Assembly (NCBI GenBank): GCA_050013615.1
Contig: JBEKEX010000060.1
Coordinates: 1 to 12,175 of the forward strand
Reading direction: 5' to 3'
Origin: JBEKEX01 sp050013615
GTDB lineage: Bacteria; Chloroflexota; Anaerolineae; Anaerolineales; Anaerolineaceae
Length of the DNA: 12,175 bases
Part shown: one piece after another, positions 1-5,709 of the stretch
How the letters are laid out: the number at the start of each line of letters is the position of its first letter
Numbering within the stretch: position 1 is the stretch's first letter
The notes under the pieces: model-generated
Database searches by the model: none
What the model saw: the letters and a program-made list of their open reading frames with translations, nothing else
What the model was told of the DNA's origin: nothing
Made by a program: the position numbers and the translations under genes

Positions 1-651
1 GTCCAGATCGCCGGTGGTCACAATGGGAGTGCGCACACCGGTCGTGCCTTCCATCAGCCAGGCATTGCCAGACGATAAATAGGCCAATTTGCCTGAAATC
101 TGGATCGGCGAGAAGGGTGACTGGACCCCAACCATATAAATTTCTGGAACGGGATCCTTTATCGTTACAACCTTAAAGACGTCTTTTGATACTTCCACAC
201 CATCTTCCAGTACATGGCGATAGGTTGTTTGCTGGACGCCATTCTCACCGGCTTGCACCAGGAGCGACTGGCCTGCAGGGAGTGATTCGTTTTTAACGGT
301 CTGTTGATCGAAGGGGATGCTGGCCTCGACAACATCATAAGTCTCTGTGACGCGGATCACGCGGATGGAAGTCCCCGCCGCGACCACTGTTAGCGAGGCC
401 GGGTCGACGCGGTCGAGATTCCCCAGCTCGATGCCCGCTTGGTTCAAAGCCTGCTGAACGGTAGAACCCGCATCGATCGAATAACTTTTTTGCTTCCCAT
501 CCGCAGAGATGGTGACATCGATTTTGGAAGTGGCGGTTGGCAGGAGCGAGCAGGCCGACAGGACCATTCCAGCAATAAGGAATAATGACCCCATGCCAAG
601 CCTGATTTTACCAATTCCGGTTCCGAAAATGCAAAGTTGAGACTTTTTCAT
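1..651 (-). CDS. G5-domain lipoprotein, 5' part (runs off the left edge)
   Basis: An open reading frame from an ATG at 651 continues to base 1 without a stop, giving the first 217 residues. The N-terminus is a lipoprotein signal peptide: a basic n-region (KK, K15, R17), a hydrophobic core at about 20-31, and a lipobox LSAC with the lipidated cysteine at C34. Residues 43-101 resemble the ubiquitin-like DUF348 repeat found before G5 domains. Residues 102-175 are a G5 domain, with conserved IPF (112-114), GVEVSK (151-156) and PVPEIYMVG (167-175). From about 186 a new domain starts whose AYLSSGNAWLM segment looks like the first strands of a beta-propeller, but the rest is missing. G5 domains are associated with cell-wall sugars, so an extracytoplasmic wall-binding role is inferred. 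An internal ATG at codon 20 would remove the basic n-region, so the first ATG is preferred. No clear Shine-Dalgarno sequence is visible. Transcription is divergent from scpB. Confidence 0.85.
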   Translation of the reverse strand, partial: MKKSQLCIFGTGIGKIRLGMGSLFLIAGMVLSACSLLPTATSKIDVTISADGKQKSYSIDAGSTVQQALNQAGIELGNLDRVDPASLTVVAAGTSIRVIRVTETYDVVEASIPFDQQTVKNESLPAGQSLLVQAGENGVQQTTYRHVLEDGVEVSKDVFKVVTIKDPVPEIYMVGVQSPFSPIQISGKLAYLSSGNAWLMEGTTGVRTPIVTTGDLD

Positions 652-663
652 TTTGATGTCAGG

Positions 664-669
664 TATAAT
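664..669 (+). promoter_or_regulatory. Candidate scpB promoter (-10 hexamer)
   Basis: A perfect TATAAT lies 35 bases before the chosen scpB ATG. Transcription would begin near 676 and leave a leader of about 29 bases containing a GAGG at 689-692. The only -35-like element, TTGAGA at 637-642, is 21 bases away, which is too long a spacer for confidence. The position argues against the earlier ATG at 672, which would lie ahead of the transcription start. Confidence 0.4.
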
Positions 670-683
670 GGATGAAAACCAAG

Positions 684-693
684 ACCTCGAGGT
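684..693. repeat. Perfect 10-bp palindrome between divergent -10 elements
   Basis: ACCTCGAGGT reads the same on both strands. The similarity extends to 681-696 with one mismatched pair. It sits between the plus-strand -10 at 664-669 and the minus-strand -10 at 697-705, within both predicted 5' leaders. That is a plausible place for a repressor operator, but no regulator is known and chance is possible. It also contains the GAGG that may serve as the scpB ribosome-binding site. Confidence 0.35.
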
Positions 694-696
694 TTT

Positions 697-705
697 ATTA
701 TAGCA
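697..705 (-). promoter_or_regulatory. Candidate extended -10 promoter of the G5 lipoprotein gene
   Basis: Read on the minus strand this is TGC-TATAAT, a full extended -10 element that can work without a -35 box. The start of transcription would be near 690, about 40 bases before the lipoprotein ATG at 651. The element overlaps the first base of the scpB start codon, so RNA polymerase bound here would compete with scpB expression. Confidence 0.5.
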
Positions 706-1274
706 TGAGTGAAATATCACAAACTGACCTAAGTCTTGAAGTATGCCTGGAAGCATTATTATTCGTGGCGGCTGAACCGGTGTCGATCGGACAATTGGGC
801 GAGGTTTCCGGTGCGAAGAATGCAGAGGTTGAAGAAGCTCTAAAGAAATTGGAGACCAGGCTGGCGGCCGAGAGCGGCTTGCGGCTTCAACGGCACGCCG
901 GTAAAGTGCTGTTGACCACAGCTCCTGAAGTGGCGGGTACCATCGAGAAGTTTCTGGGGCTGGAAGCATCGGCTCGTTTAAGCCGTGCTGCCTTGGAAAC
1001 CCTAGCGATTATCGCCTACCGGCAGCCGATCACGCGCCCCGGGATTGACGCGGTGCGCGGTGTCAACAGCGACGGCGTGATCAAAAGTTTGTTGGCCAAG
1101 AATTTGATCCAGGAGGTTGGCAGAACGGAAGGACCTGGGCGTCCTATTTTATATGGGACGACGAACGATTTCTTGCAACATTTTGGCTTATCATCACTCG
1201 ATGAAATGCCGCCCTTCGAACGCGAATCCGAGGTGGCAGTCGAAGAGAACGATAACAGGTTACTAAAGGATTAA
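705..1274 (+). CDS. scpB: Segregation and condensation protein B
   Basis: ScpB is the kleisin-binding subunit of the bacterial SMC condensin and works with ScpA and Smc to compact and separate chromosomes. The 189-residue product has the family's two winged-helix domains, at about 11-85 and 92-155. The signature LSRAALETLAIIAYRQPIT (92-110) and the GPGRPILYGTT motif (143-153) are both present. Length is typical. The frame is open from an ATG at 672, but homologous sequence begins at about residue 9 of the shorter form, a GAGG precedes the ATG at 705 (12-base spacing, rather long), and a TATAAT at 664-669 would start transcription after 672, so 705 is chosen. The gene is 1 nt from the next, so the two are co-transcribed and probably translationally coupled. 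No scpA lies beside it in this window, although scpA-scpB pairs are common elsewhere. Confidence 0.95.
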   Translation: MSEISQTDLSLEVCLEALLFVAAEPVSIGQLGEVSGAKNAEVEEALKKLETRLAAESGLRLQRHAGKVLLTTAPEVAGTIEKFLGLEASARLSRAALETLAIIAYRQPITRPGIDAVRGVNSDGVIKSLLAKNLIQEVGRTEGPGRPILYGTTNDFLQHFGLSSLDEMPPFERESEVAVEENDNRLLKD

Positions 1275-1275
1275 A

Positions 1276-2004
1276 ATGCCCGAAGAACGGATACAGAAGT
1301 TGTTGGCAAGAACCGGTTATGGTTCCCGGCGCGCCAGCGAAGAATTGATCGCACAAGGAAGAGTAACCCTGAATGGGAAAGTTGCCATTCTGGGTAACAA
1401 AGCCGATTTATCGAAAGACGTTGTGAAGGTCGATGGACAACCCATCCGGAAACCCTCTGAGCGACGTATTTATATCGCCCTTAATAAACCCAAGCGAGTA
1501 CTTTCAGATACCGATCCCAACGATCCACGGCCGACGGTACAAGACTATGTAGAGACATCCGAGCATTTGTTTTCTGTTGGAAGGTTGGATTACGACAGCG
1601 AAGGGCTTATTTTATTGACAAACGATGGTGATCTGGCCCACCGGTTGACCCATCCGCGCTATGGGCACGAAAAGGAATATCGTGTGCAGGTGGTCAAGAA
1701 ACCGGACGAGGAACAATTGGCCATCTGGCGGCGCGGCGTTGTGCTGGCTGACGGTTATCGAACCGCACCGGCTTCTGTGAGGATCGAAAGCTCGGCAAAA
1801 AACGGAACCTGGCTGAACATTGTGATGAAGGAAGGAAAGAAACGCCAGATTCGCGAAATTGGGAAGACTATTGGGCTCCCCGTACAACGAATCATCAGGG
1901 TGCGCATTGGCACCCTGATGCTGGGAAGCCTCAAGCCAGGCGAATGGCGGTCTCTTAAACCTGAGGAAATAAAAACTCTAAAACAATCCGTCAAGCTTGA
2001 ATAA
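1276..2004 (+). CDS. rluB: RluB/RsuA-family pseudouridine synthase
   Basis: This enzyme isomerises a specific uridine in ribosomal RNA to pseudouridine. In 23S rRNA the RluB type modifies the site equivalent to E. coli 2605; that target is inferred from family, not shown here. The 242-residue protein has an N-terminal S4 RNA-binding domain (1-57, beginning ERIQKLLARTGYGSRR). The catalytic domain carries the active-site motif GRLDYDSEGL (102-111), with D105 as the catalytic aspartate. The conserved EGKKRQIRE segment near the C-terminus is also present. The RsuA (16S) and RluE or RluF subtypes cannot be excluded, but the S4 domain plus the usual scpB neighbour favours RluB. It starts 1 nt after the scpB stop (TAAAATG arrangement). 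Its stop codon is 4 nt from the stop of the convergent gene. Confidence 0.9.
   Translation: MPEERIQKLLARTGYGSRRASEELIAQGRVTLNGKVAILGNKADLSKDVVKVDGQPIRKPSERRIYIALNKPKRVLSDTDPNDPRPTVQDYVETSEHLFSVGRLDYDSEGLILLTNDGDLAHRLTHPRYGHEKEYRVQVVKKPDEEQLAIWRRGVVLADGYRTAPASVRIESSAKNGTWLNIVMKEGKKRQIREIGKTIGLPVQRIIRVRIGTLMLGSLKPGEWRSLKPEEIKTLKQSVKLE
1893..1920. repeat. 11-bp perfect hairpin inside the rluB-type gene
   Basis: CATCAGGGTGC at 1893-1903 is repeated inverted at 1910-1920 with a 6-base loop. It lies within the coding sequence, about 85 bases before the stop, and has no T-run on either side, so it is not a standard terminator. It may slow transcripts entering from the convergent gene, or be a by-product of the encoded residues. 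Confidence 0.5.
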
Positions 2005-2008
2005 GCAG

Positions 2009-2725
2009 TTATTTTTTGGCGATGTGTCTTTCCAATGCTGATTGCAATTGGTCGATTTTCTCCACCTGATCCGGCGCCAGTTGGGGCTTTTTACGGATGA
2101 CGTCTTTTATTTTTTCTCCCGATACAGCTGGATAAGGAGTGTCTTGTGACGCCAACTTCAAATCGTTGTTCGCAAGAACGATAATGGGTTGTGGTTCCGG
2201 CAGACCTTCAATCTTGATATATTTGTCCGCAAAACCATTCCAGGCTTTTATCGCTTTTGCCGCTTCAGTTTTTGGATTAGCGAAAACTTCGTTCGAAAAT
2301 AGCTGCGAAACGAAATTCTTTTTACTGTCGTAACCCCACTTATCCTTGGCTGCATCGTAGCTGATCGTTCCCTTGAGGTCATAGGGCAAGATCAACCAAA
2401 GACCATTCGGTCCCGTTAAAAGGTGGGTGGAACCGGCGATGTAATTGTATAAAGAATACCGATCTCCCAGGCCTTTTAACACGCGGGCAACAATGACCTC
2501 GAATCCCGGTTCACGCATCCAGGTGTCCATAAAATTGCGATTTATGAAATACAAAGTCGCTCCAATTAAGAGCGATGCGAGCATGATAACAGTGCTAAAC
2601 GTTGAAGTGCCCGATTGAAATCCGATGAACAGACCCACCGCCAGAGTTGCCAGGCTGAGCCCCCAAACGATCATCGCCAAACGTTTCTTTCCCTTGATCA
2701 ATTTCTCATCAGTTACGATTTTCAT
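2009..2725 (-). CDS. Two-helix membrane protein with degenerate NERD-like domain
   Basis: I do not recognise a named gene. The 238-residue product has a short basic N-terminus, two predicted membrane helices (about 16-36 and 42-61) and a cytoplasmic domain from about 70. The segment GFEVIVARVLKGLGDRYSLY (74-93), the GPNGLWLILP stretch (105-114), a KW pair (129-130) and a late PIIVLAN strand (180-186) follow the layout of the nuclease-related NERD domain. However, the ID and E-x-K positions that make NERD a PD-(D/E)XK nuclease are replaced here by TH (100-101) and LPY (113-115), so the domain is probably not catalytic. This comparison is from memory of the fold. It lies 20 nt after plsX and probably shares its transcript. 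AGGGA eight bases before the ATG supports the start. Its stop is 4 nt from the convergent rluB-type gene. Confidence 0.75.
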   Translation of the reverse strand: MKIVTDEKLIKGKKRLAMIVWGLSLATLAVGLFIGFQSGTSTFSTVIMLASLLIGATLYFINRNFMDTWMREPGFEVIVARVLKGLGDRYSLYNYIAGSTHLLTGPNGLWLILPYDLKGTISYDAAKDKWGYDSKKNFVSQLFSNEVFANPKTEAAKAIKAWNGFADKYIKIEGLPEPQPIIVLANNDLKLASQDTPYPAVSGEKIKDVIRKKPQLAPDQVEKIDQLQSALERHIAKK

Positions 2726-2745
2726 TACTTTTTCCCTTGTTTATA

Positions 2746-3768
2746 TTAATTTGAGGATCTCAGCGCATCGAGCAATGTGATGCGTTCAAGGATACTGGCT
2801 TTCAAACTCTCGAGCAAATGGGCCTCGACAGCCTGGTGCGCCTGTTGCGTGGCTGAAACGAGCGCATGCGCATCAGACCTGCCATGACCGATGAAGGCAT
2901 ATCCTTCGACGCCCAACAGCATGGCGGCTCCCACCTCGGCAGGGTCCATCATCGTCTTTAGCTTGGCAAAGGCTGGTTTTGCCAATAGATATCCCAATTT
3001 AGCTGTTGTGGAAGCGCTGATTTCTTCTCGCAAGATGTCGGTGATGAATTTGGCTACCGCTTCACTGGTTTTGATGAAGATGTTCCCAGGGAAACCATCC
3101 GAGACGACCACATCCACTTCGCCGGCAAAGACTTCTTTTGGCTCCACATTTCCGACGAAGTTCAAATCCAATTTCTTTAACAGCGGATTGGCATCTTTGA
3201 CCAGTTGGTTGCCTTTGATATCTTCTTCGCCGTTAGAAAGCAAACTGATGCGCGGGTTCTTGATCTTCAGCACTTTTTCCGCATAAACACTCGCCATGAT
3301 CGCAAACTCGCCCAAATGTTCCGGCCGGCAGTCGACGTTGACCCCCGTGTCGATGAAAACGCATTTGCCCTTGCGGGTGGGGATGGCTGTAGCCAGGGCC
3401 GGCCTGGAAATACCCTTGATCCTGGTCAGAACGCGGATGGCGTTGAAAGCTGCCGCGCCGGTGTTGCCGGCCGTGACGAAGGCTTCACCTTTTCCCTCTT
3501 TGTGCAGACGCAAACCAACCGCCATCGAGTTGTCCGGCTTTTTCTTGGTGGCCTCAACCGGGTGGTCGGTCATCTCGAGCACATCCGGCGCGTGCACGAT
3601 CTGGATATTGCTCCCGGCGGTGTCCATAGCTTCGAGCTTGGGCTCAAGGATGGTGGCGTTTCCGACCAGAATGATCTCTTCGCCGTAATCCCTGCTGGCT
3701 GTGATAGCTGCTTGCAGCTCAGGCCCCGGGTATTGGTCGCTTCCCATGGCGTCGAGGATAATTTTCAT
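2746..3768 (-). CDS. plsX: Phosphate acyltransferase PlsX
   Basis: PlsX converts acyl-ACP and phosphate to acyl-phosphate, the donor used by PlsY in the first step of phosphatidic acid synthesis. It is a peripheral membrane enzyme. The 340-residue product is of normal length. It begins MKIILDAMGSD, where most relatives have DAMGGD, so G10 is replaced by serine. It keeps the conserved FVTAGNTGA (98-105), the VNVDCRPEHL segment (143-152), SNGEEDIKGN (178-187), VSDGFPGNIFIK (222-233) and GHGRSDAHA (294-302). The common partners fabD, fabH, acpP, rpmF and plsY are not adjacent. Instead the gene is divergent from tRNA-Leu and is followed by the NERD-like membrane protein. The ribosome-binding site is weak, with only purine-rich AAAGAGAA before the ATG. 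A candidate extended -10 is at 3810-3818. Confidence 0.95.
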   Translation of the reverse strand: MKIILDAMGSDQYPGPELQAAITASRDYGEEIILVGNATILEPKLEAMDTAGSNIQIVHAPDVLEMTDHPVEATKKKPDNSMAVGLRLHKEGKGEAFVTAGNTGAAAFNAIRVLTRIKGISRPALATAIPTRKGKCVFIDTGVNVDCRPEHLGEFAIMASVYAEKVLKIKNPRISLLSNGEEDIKGNQLVKDANPLLKKLDLNFVGNVEPKEVFAGEVDVVVSDGFPGNIFIKTSEAVAKFITDILREEISASTTAKLGYLLAKPAFAKLKTMMDPAEVGAAMLLGVEGYAFIGHGRSDAHALVSATQQAHQAVEAHLLESLKASILERITLLDALRSSN

Positions 3769-3786
3769 TTCTCTTTTCTCTCTTTC

Positions 3787-3814
3787 TTGACAATATAATC
3801 AAGCCGGATATAAT
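3787..3814 (+). promoter_or_regulatory. Sigma-70 promoter of tRNA-Leu
   Basis: A consensus TTGACA at 3787-3792 is separated by 16 bases from a consensus TATAAT at 3809-3814. Transcription would begin near 3821, about 6 bases before the mature tRNA. Full matches at both boxes fit the strong, constant expression usual for a tRNA gene. Confidence 0.9.
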
Positions 3815-3818
3815 AACA
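3810..3818 (-). promoter_or_regulatory. Candidate extended -10 promoter of plsX
   Basis: Read on the minus strand this is TGT-TATTAT, an extended -10 with one mismatch in the hexamer. It uses nearly the same bases as the tRNA-Leu -10 on the other strand. The predicted start near 3803 would give plsX a leader of about 35 bases. No convincing -35 is present. Confidence 0.4.
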
Positions 3819-3826
3819 CTGCTTTA

Positions 3827-3908
3827 GCGCTGGTGCTGGAACTGGCAGACAGGCATGGTTGAGGGCCATGTGCCGCAAGGCGTGGGGGTTCAAGTCCCCC
3901 CCAGCGCA
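3827..3908 (+). tRNA. tRNA-Leu (anticodon GAG)
   Basis: The 82 bases fold as a class II tRNA. The acceptor stem pairs GCGCTGG (3827-3833) with CCAGCGC (3901-3907), with discriminator A at 3908. The D-stem pairs CTG with CAG around a GAACTGGCAGA loop. The anticodon stem pairs CATGG with CCATG around TTGAGGG, giving anticodon GAG, which reads leucine codons CUC and CUU. A long variable arm (GCC, GCAA loop, GGC) is typical of leucine tRNAs. The T-stem pairs GGGGG with CCCCC around TTCAAGT. The 3' CCA is not encoded (ACTA follows), so it must be added by nucleotidyltransferase. The gene stands alone behind its own promoter. Confidence 0.97.
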
Positions 3909-3910
3909 CT

Positions 3911-3934
3911 AGATACCGCCGATCGGCGGTATCT
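3911..3934. terminator. 24-bp perfect palindrome, probable two-way terminator
   Basis: The two 12-base halves are exact reverse complements, centred between 3922 and 3923. The RNA would fold into a 10-bp GC-rich stem with a GATC loop. It begins 2 bases after the tRNA and ends 3 bases before the stop codon of the convergent polyprenyl synthetase gene, the right position to end both transcripts. The downstream T content is poor: TTAATTAA on the plus side and no T-run on the minus side. Termination may therefore be weak or assisted. Confidence 0.55.
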
Positions 3935-3937
3935 TAA

Positions 3938-4909
3938 TTAAGTCTCACGCGAAACGATGTATTCAGCCAATTCGATCAATGGCTGTTTTTCTTTAACACC
4001 AACTGCTGAATTCAAACATTGAATGCCGTGATTAACAAAGCGCCTGGCTTCGTCACATGATTGGGCGATGGCCTCACTGTTGGTAATGGACTGGATGAAT
4101 TGCTGCAATATTTCCTCATCCTGGATGCATTTACCCGTCAATAGTATTTGGACCATCGGATCTTGGGGGTTGGTTTCTATATAAAAGAGAGTCGGCAGGG
4201 TGATCAGCCCCTGGCGGATGTCATTCCCCACCGGTTTCCCGAGAACAGTTGTGTCACTTGTAAAATCAAAAACATCGTCGATGATCTGGAACGCCATGCC
4301 GATATCATGTCCAAACTGCCGCATGTTATTCAGGATTTCCGGGTCTTCTGTGCCTAGCATGACAGCCGCCAATGAACAGGTTTCGAACAATGAAGCGGTC
4401 TTGGCGTGGATCTTTTTGTAATAATCTTCACGATCGATGCGGCACGGACCAGAAAACATTTGCTTGACCTCGCCGTCAGCCAGGATCGATACGGTGTCGG
4501 CAAATTGCTTCATTACCGGGATGGAATTTGTGTCCGCAGCCAGCCTGGCCGAGCAGGCAAATAAAAAATCACCCGTCAGCACTGTTGCACTTGAGGACCA
4601 TTTCGAATTCAACGTTGGGGTCCCGCGCCGCAGCAATGCGCCATCAATGAGATCATCGTGGACCAATGATGCCGTATGCACGAGTTCAATGGCGGAGGCC
4701 AGGATAACCAACTTATCGATGTCAGCGCCGACGGCTTTGCCAGCCAAGAGACTTAGGGCGGGGCGCAAACGCTTTCCACCGGAGCCAAGGAGGTGGAATA
4801 CAGCATCACGCAGGTTGGGCTCCCTATCCTTCACCTGTGTTCGCATCAAAAGCTCCACTTGCTCAAGTTCGGGTTGTATAGTTCCTAGAAATGATAGCTC
4901 GGCGTTCAA
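3938..4909 (-). CDS. Long-chain trans-polyprenyl diphosphate synthase
   Basis: The enzyme condenses isopentenyl diphosphate onto an allylic primer to make the isoprenoid chain of quinones or related lipids. The 323-residue protein has GGKRLRP (44-50), the first aspartate-rich motif DDLID (85-89) and the second DDVFD (211-215). The residue five before the first motif is alanine (A80) where short-chain synthases carry bulky aromatics, which suggests a long product, such as a menaquinone side chain. HepS, IspB and SdsA types cannot be told apart here. The start is a TTG at 4909 that overlaps the tatD stop as TTGA. A GGGAGAA at 4915-4921, about 7 bases upstream, supports it, and the next Met (codon 22) would cut into the fold. 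Translational coupling to tatD is likely. Confidence 0.92.
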   Translation of the reverse strand: MNAELSFLGTIQPELEQVELLMRTQVKDREPNLRDAVFHLLGSGGKRLRPALSLLAGKAVGADIDKLVILASAIELVHTASLVHDDLIDGALLRRGTPTLNSKWSSSATVLTGDFLFACSARLAADTNSIPVMKQFADTVSILADGEVKQMFSGPCRIDREDYYKKIHAKTASLFETCSLAAVMLGTEDPEILNNMRQFGHDIGMAFQIIDDVFDFTSDTTVLGKPVGNDIRQGLITLPTLFYIETNPQDPMVQILLTGKCIQDEEILQQFIQSITNSEAIAQSCDEARRFVNHGIQCLNSAVGVKEKQPLIELAEYIVSRET

Positions 4910-5703
4910 ACCAGTTCTCCCAAGTTAAATAATTGCTTTCCATTTTCTGTCGTGATTCGGGCGATCTCTTCCATCGAGATGTTGCTGAATTCGGCCATCT
5001 TTTCTGCAATAAAGTGCAAATACTTTGGTTCGTTCCTTTTCCCGCGAAATGGAACGGGCGGCAAATAGGGGGCATCCGTCTCCAGCAGGAAATGATCCAT
5101 TTTCATGGTTTTGACGATCATCTCACGCTCGTCGGGATGCCGATAGGTGATCGGTCCCGAAATGCCAAGCAAAAAACTGCCACCCACGGCTGCCTGCGCC
5201 ATTGCAAGAGTGCCTTCAAAAGAATGCAACACACCCCAATGCTTGCCTGGCGGCACCTTCTTACGCTGTTGGGTCCAAACCTGCAGCATGGGCCAAAGGT
5301 CTTCCCATGACGAGCGTTGGTGCACAATGACGGGGAGATCGAGTTCCGCTGCAAGTTCCAACTGCATTTGGAACACTCGCTTTTGCTGGTCGTGCGGCAC
5401 TTCTTCGTGATAGTAATCCAGGCCAATTTCGCCGATTGCTACCACCTTGGGGTTCTGCGCCAGCGTTTTCAAATTGCGTAGGATCGCAGGGTCATCTTCT
5501 CCTGAAGTGGTGGGGTGAATGCCAATGGCAGCGTACAAGTTGGGATGGGCGTTGGCCAATTGGACGGCCAAAAGACTGGTGGCCCAATCGATCCCCGGCA
5601 CCACCATTATACCGACGTCATTCTCCCGGGCATCCAGCAAGACCTGCTTGAGGTCATCCTGAAAGTTGTTAAGGTTCAGATGGCAATGCGTATCGAACAG
5701 CAA
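4906..5703 (-). CDS. tatD: TatD-family metal-dependent hydrolase
   Basis: TatD-type enzymes are metal-dependent hydrolases with deoxyribonuclease activity on single-stranded or damaged DNA. The close relative YcfH is similar, so the exact substrate is uncertain. The 265-residue product is a TIM barrel with all expected metal ligands: H6 and H8 in FDTHCHL, E92 in GEIGLDYY, H128 in VIVH, H160 in VLHSFEG and D210 in ETDAPYL. Length is typical. The start is a TTG at 5703, chosen because the family begins directly with MLFDTH; there is no strong ribosome-binding site. It lies 6 nt after the phosphohexomutase stop and overlaps the next gene by 4 nt, so it is the middle gene of a three-gene unit. 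Confidence 0.93.
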   Translation of the reverse strand: MLFDTHCHLNLNNFQDDLKQVLLDARENDVGIMVVPGIDWATSLLAVQLANAHPNLYAAIGIHPTTSGEDDPAILRNLKTLAQNPKVVAIGEIGLDYYHEEVPHDQQKRVFQMQLELAAELDLPVIVHQRSSWEDLWPMLQVWTQQRKKVPPGKHWGVLHSFEGTLAMAQAAVGGSFLLGISGPITYRHPDEREMIVKTMKMDHFLLETDAPYLPPVPFRGKRNEPKYLHFIAEKMAEFSNISMEEIARITTENGKQLFNLGELV

Positions 5704-5709
5704 CTTGAC

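Noticed and set aside
672..704. Earlier ATG for scpB adding 11 residues
   Set aside because: The added residues are not family-like, and the likely -10 at 664-669 would start transcription after this ATG.
3205..3798. 197-codon open frame on the plus strand across plsX
   Set aside because: It lies antisense to a clear plsX gene and its product has no recognisable features.
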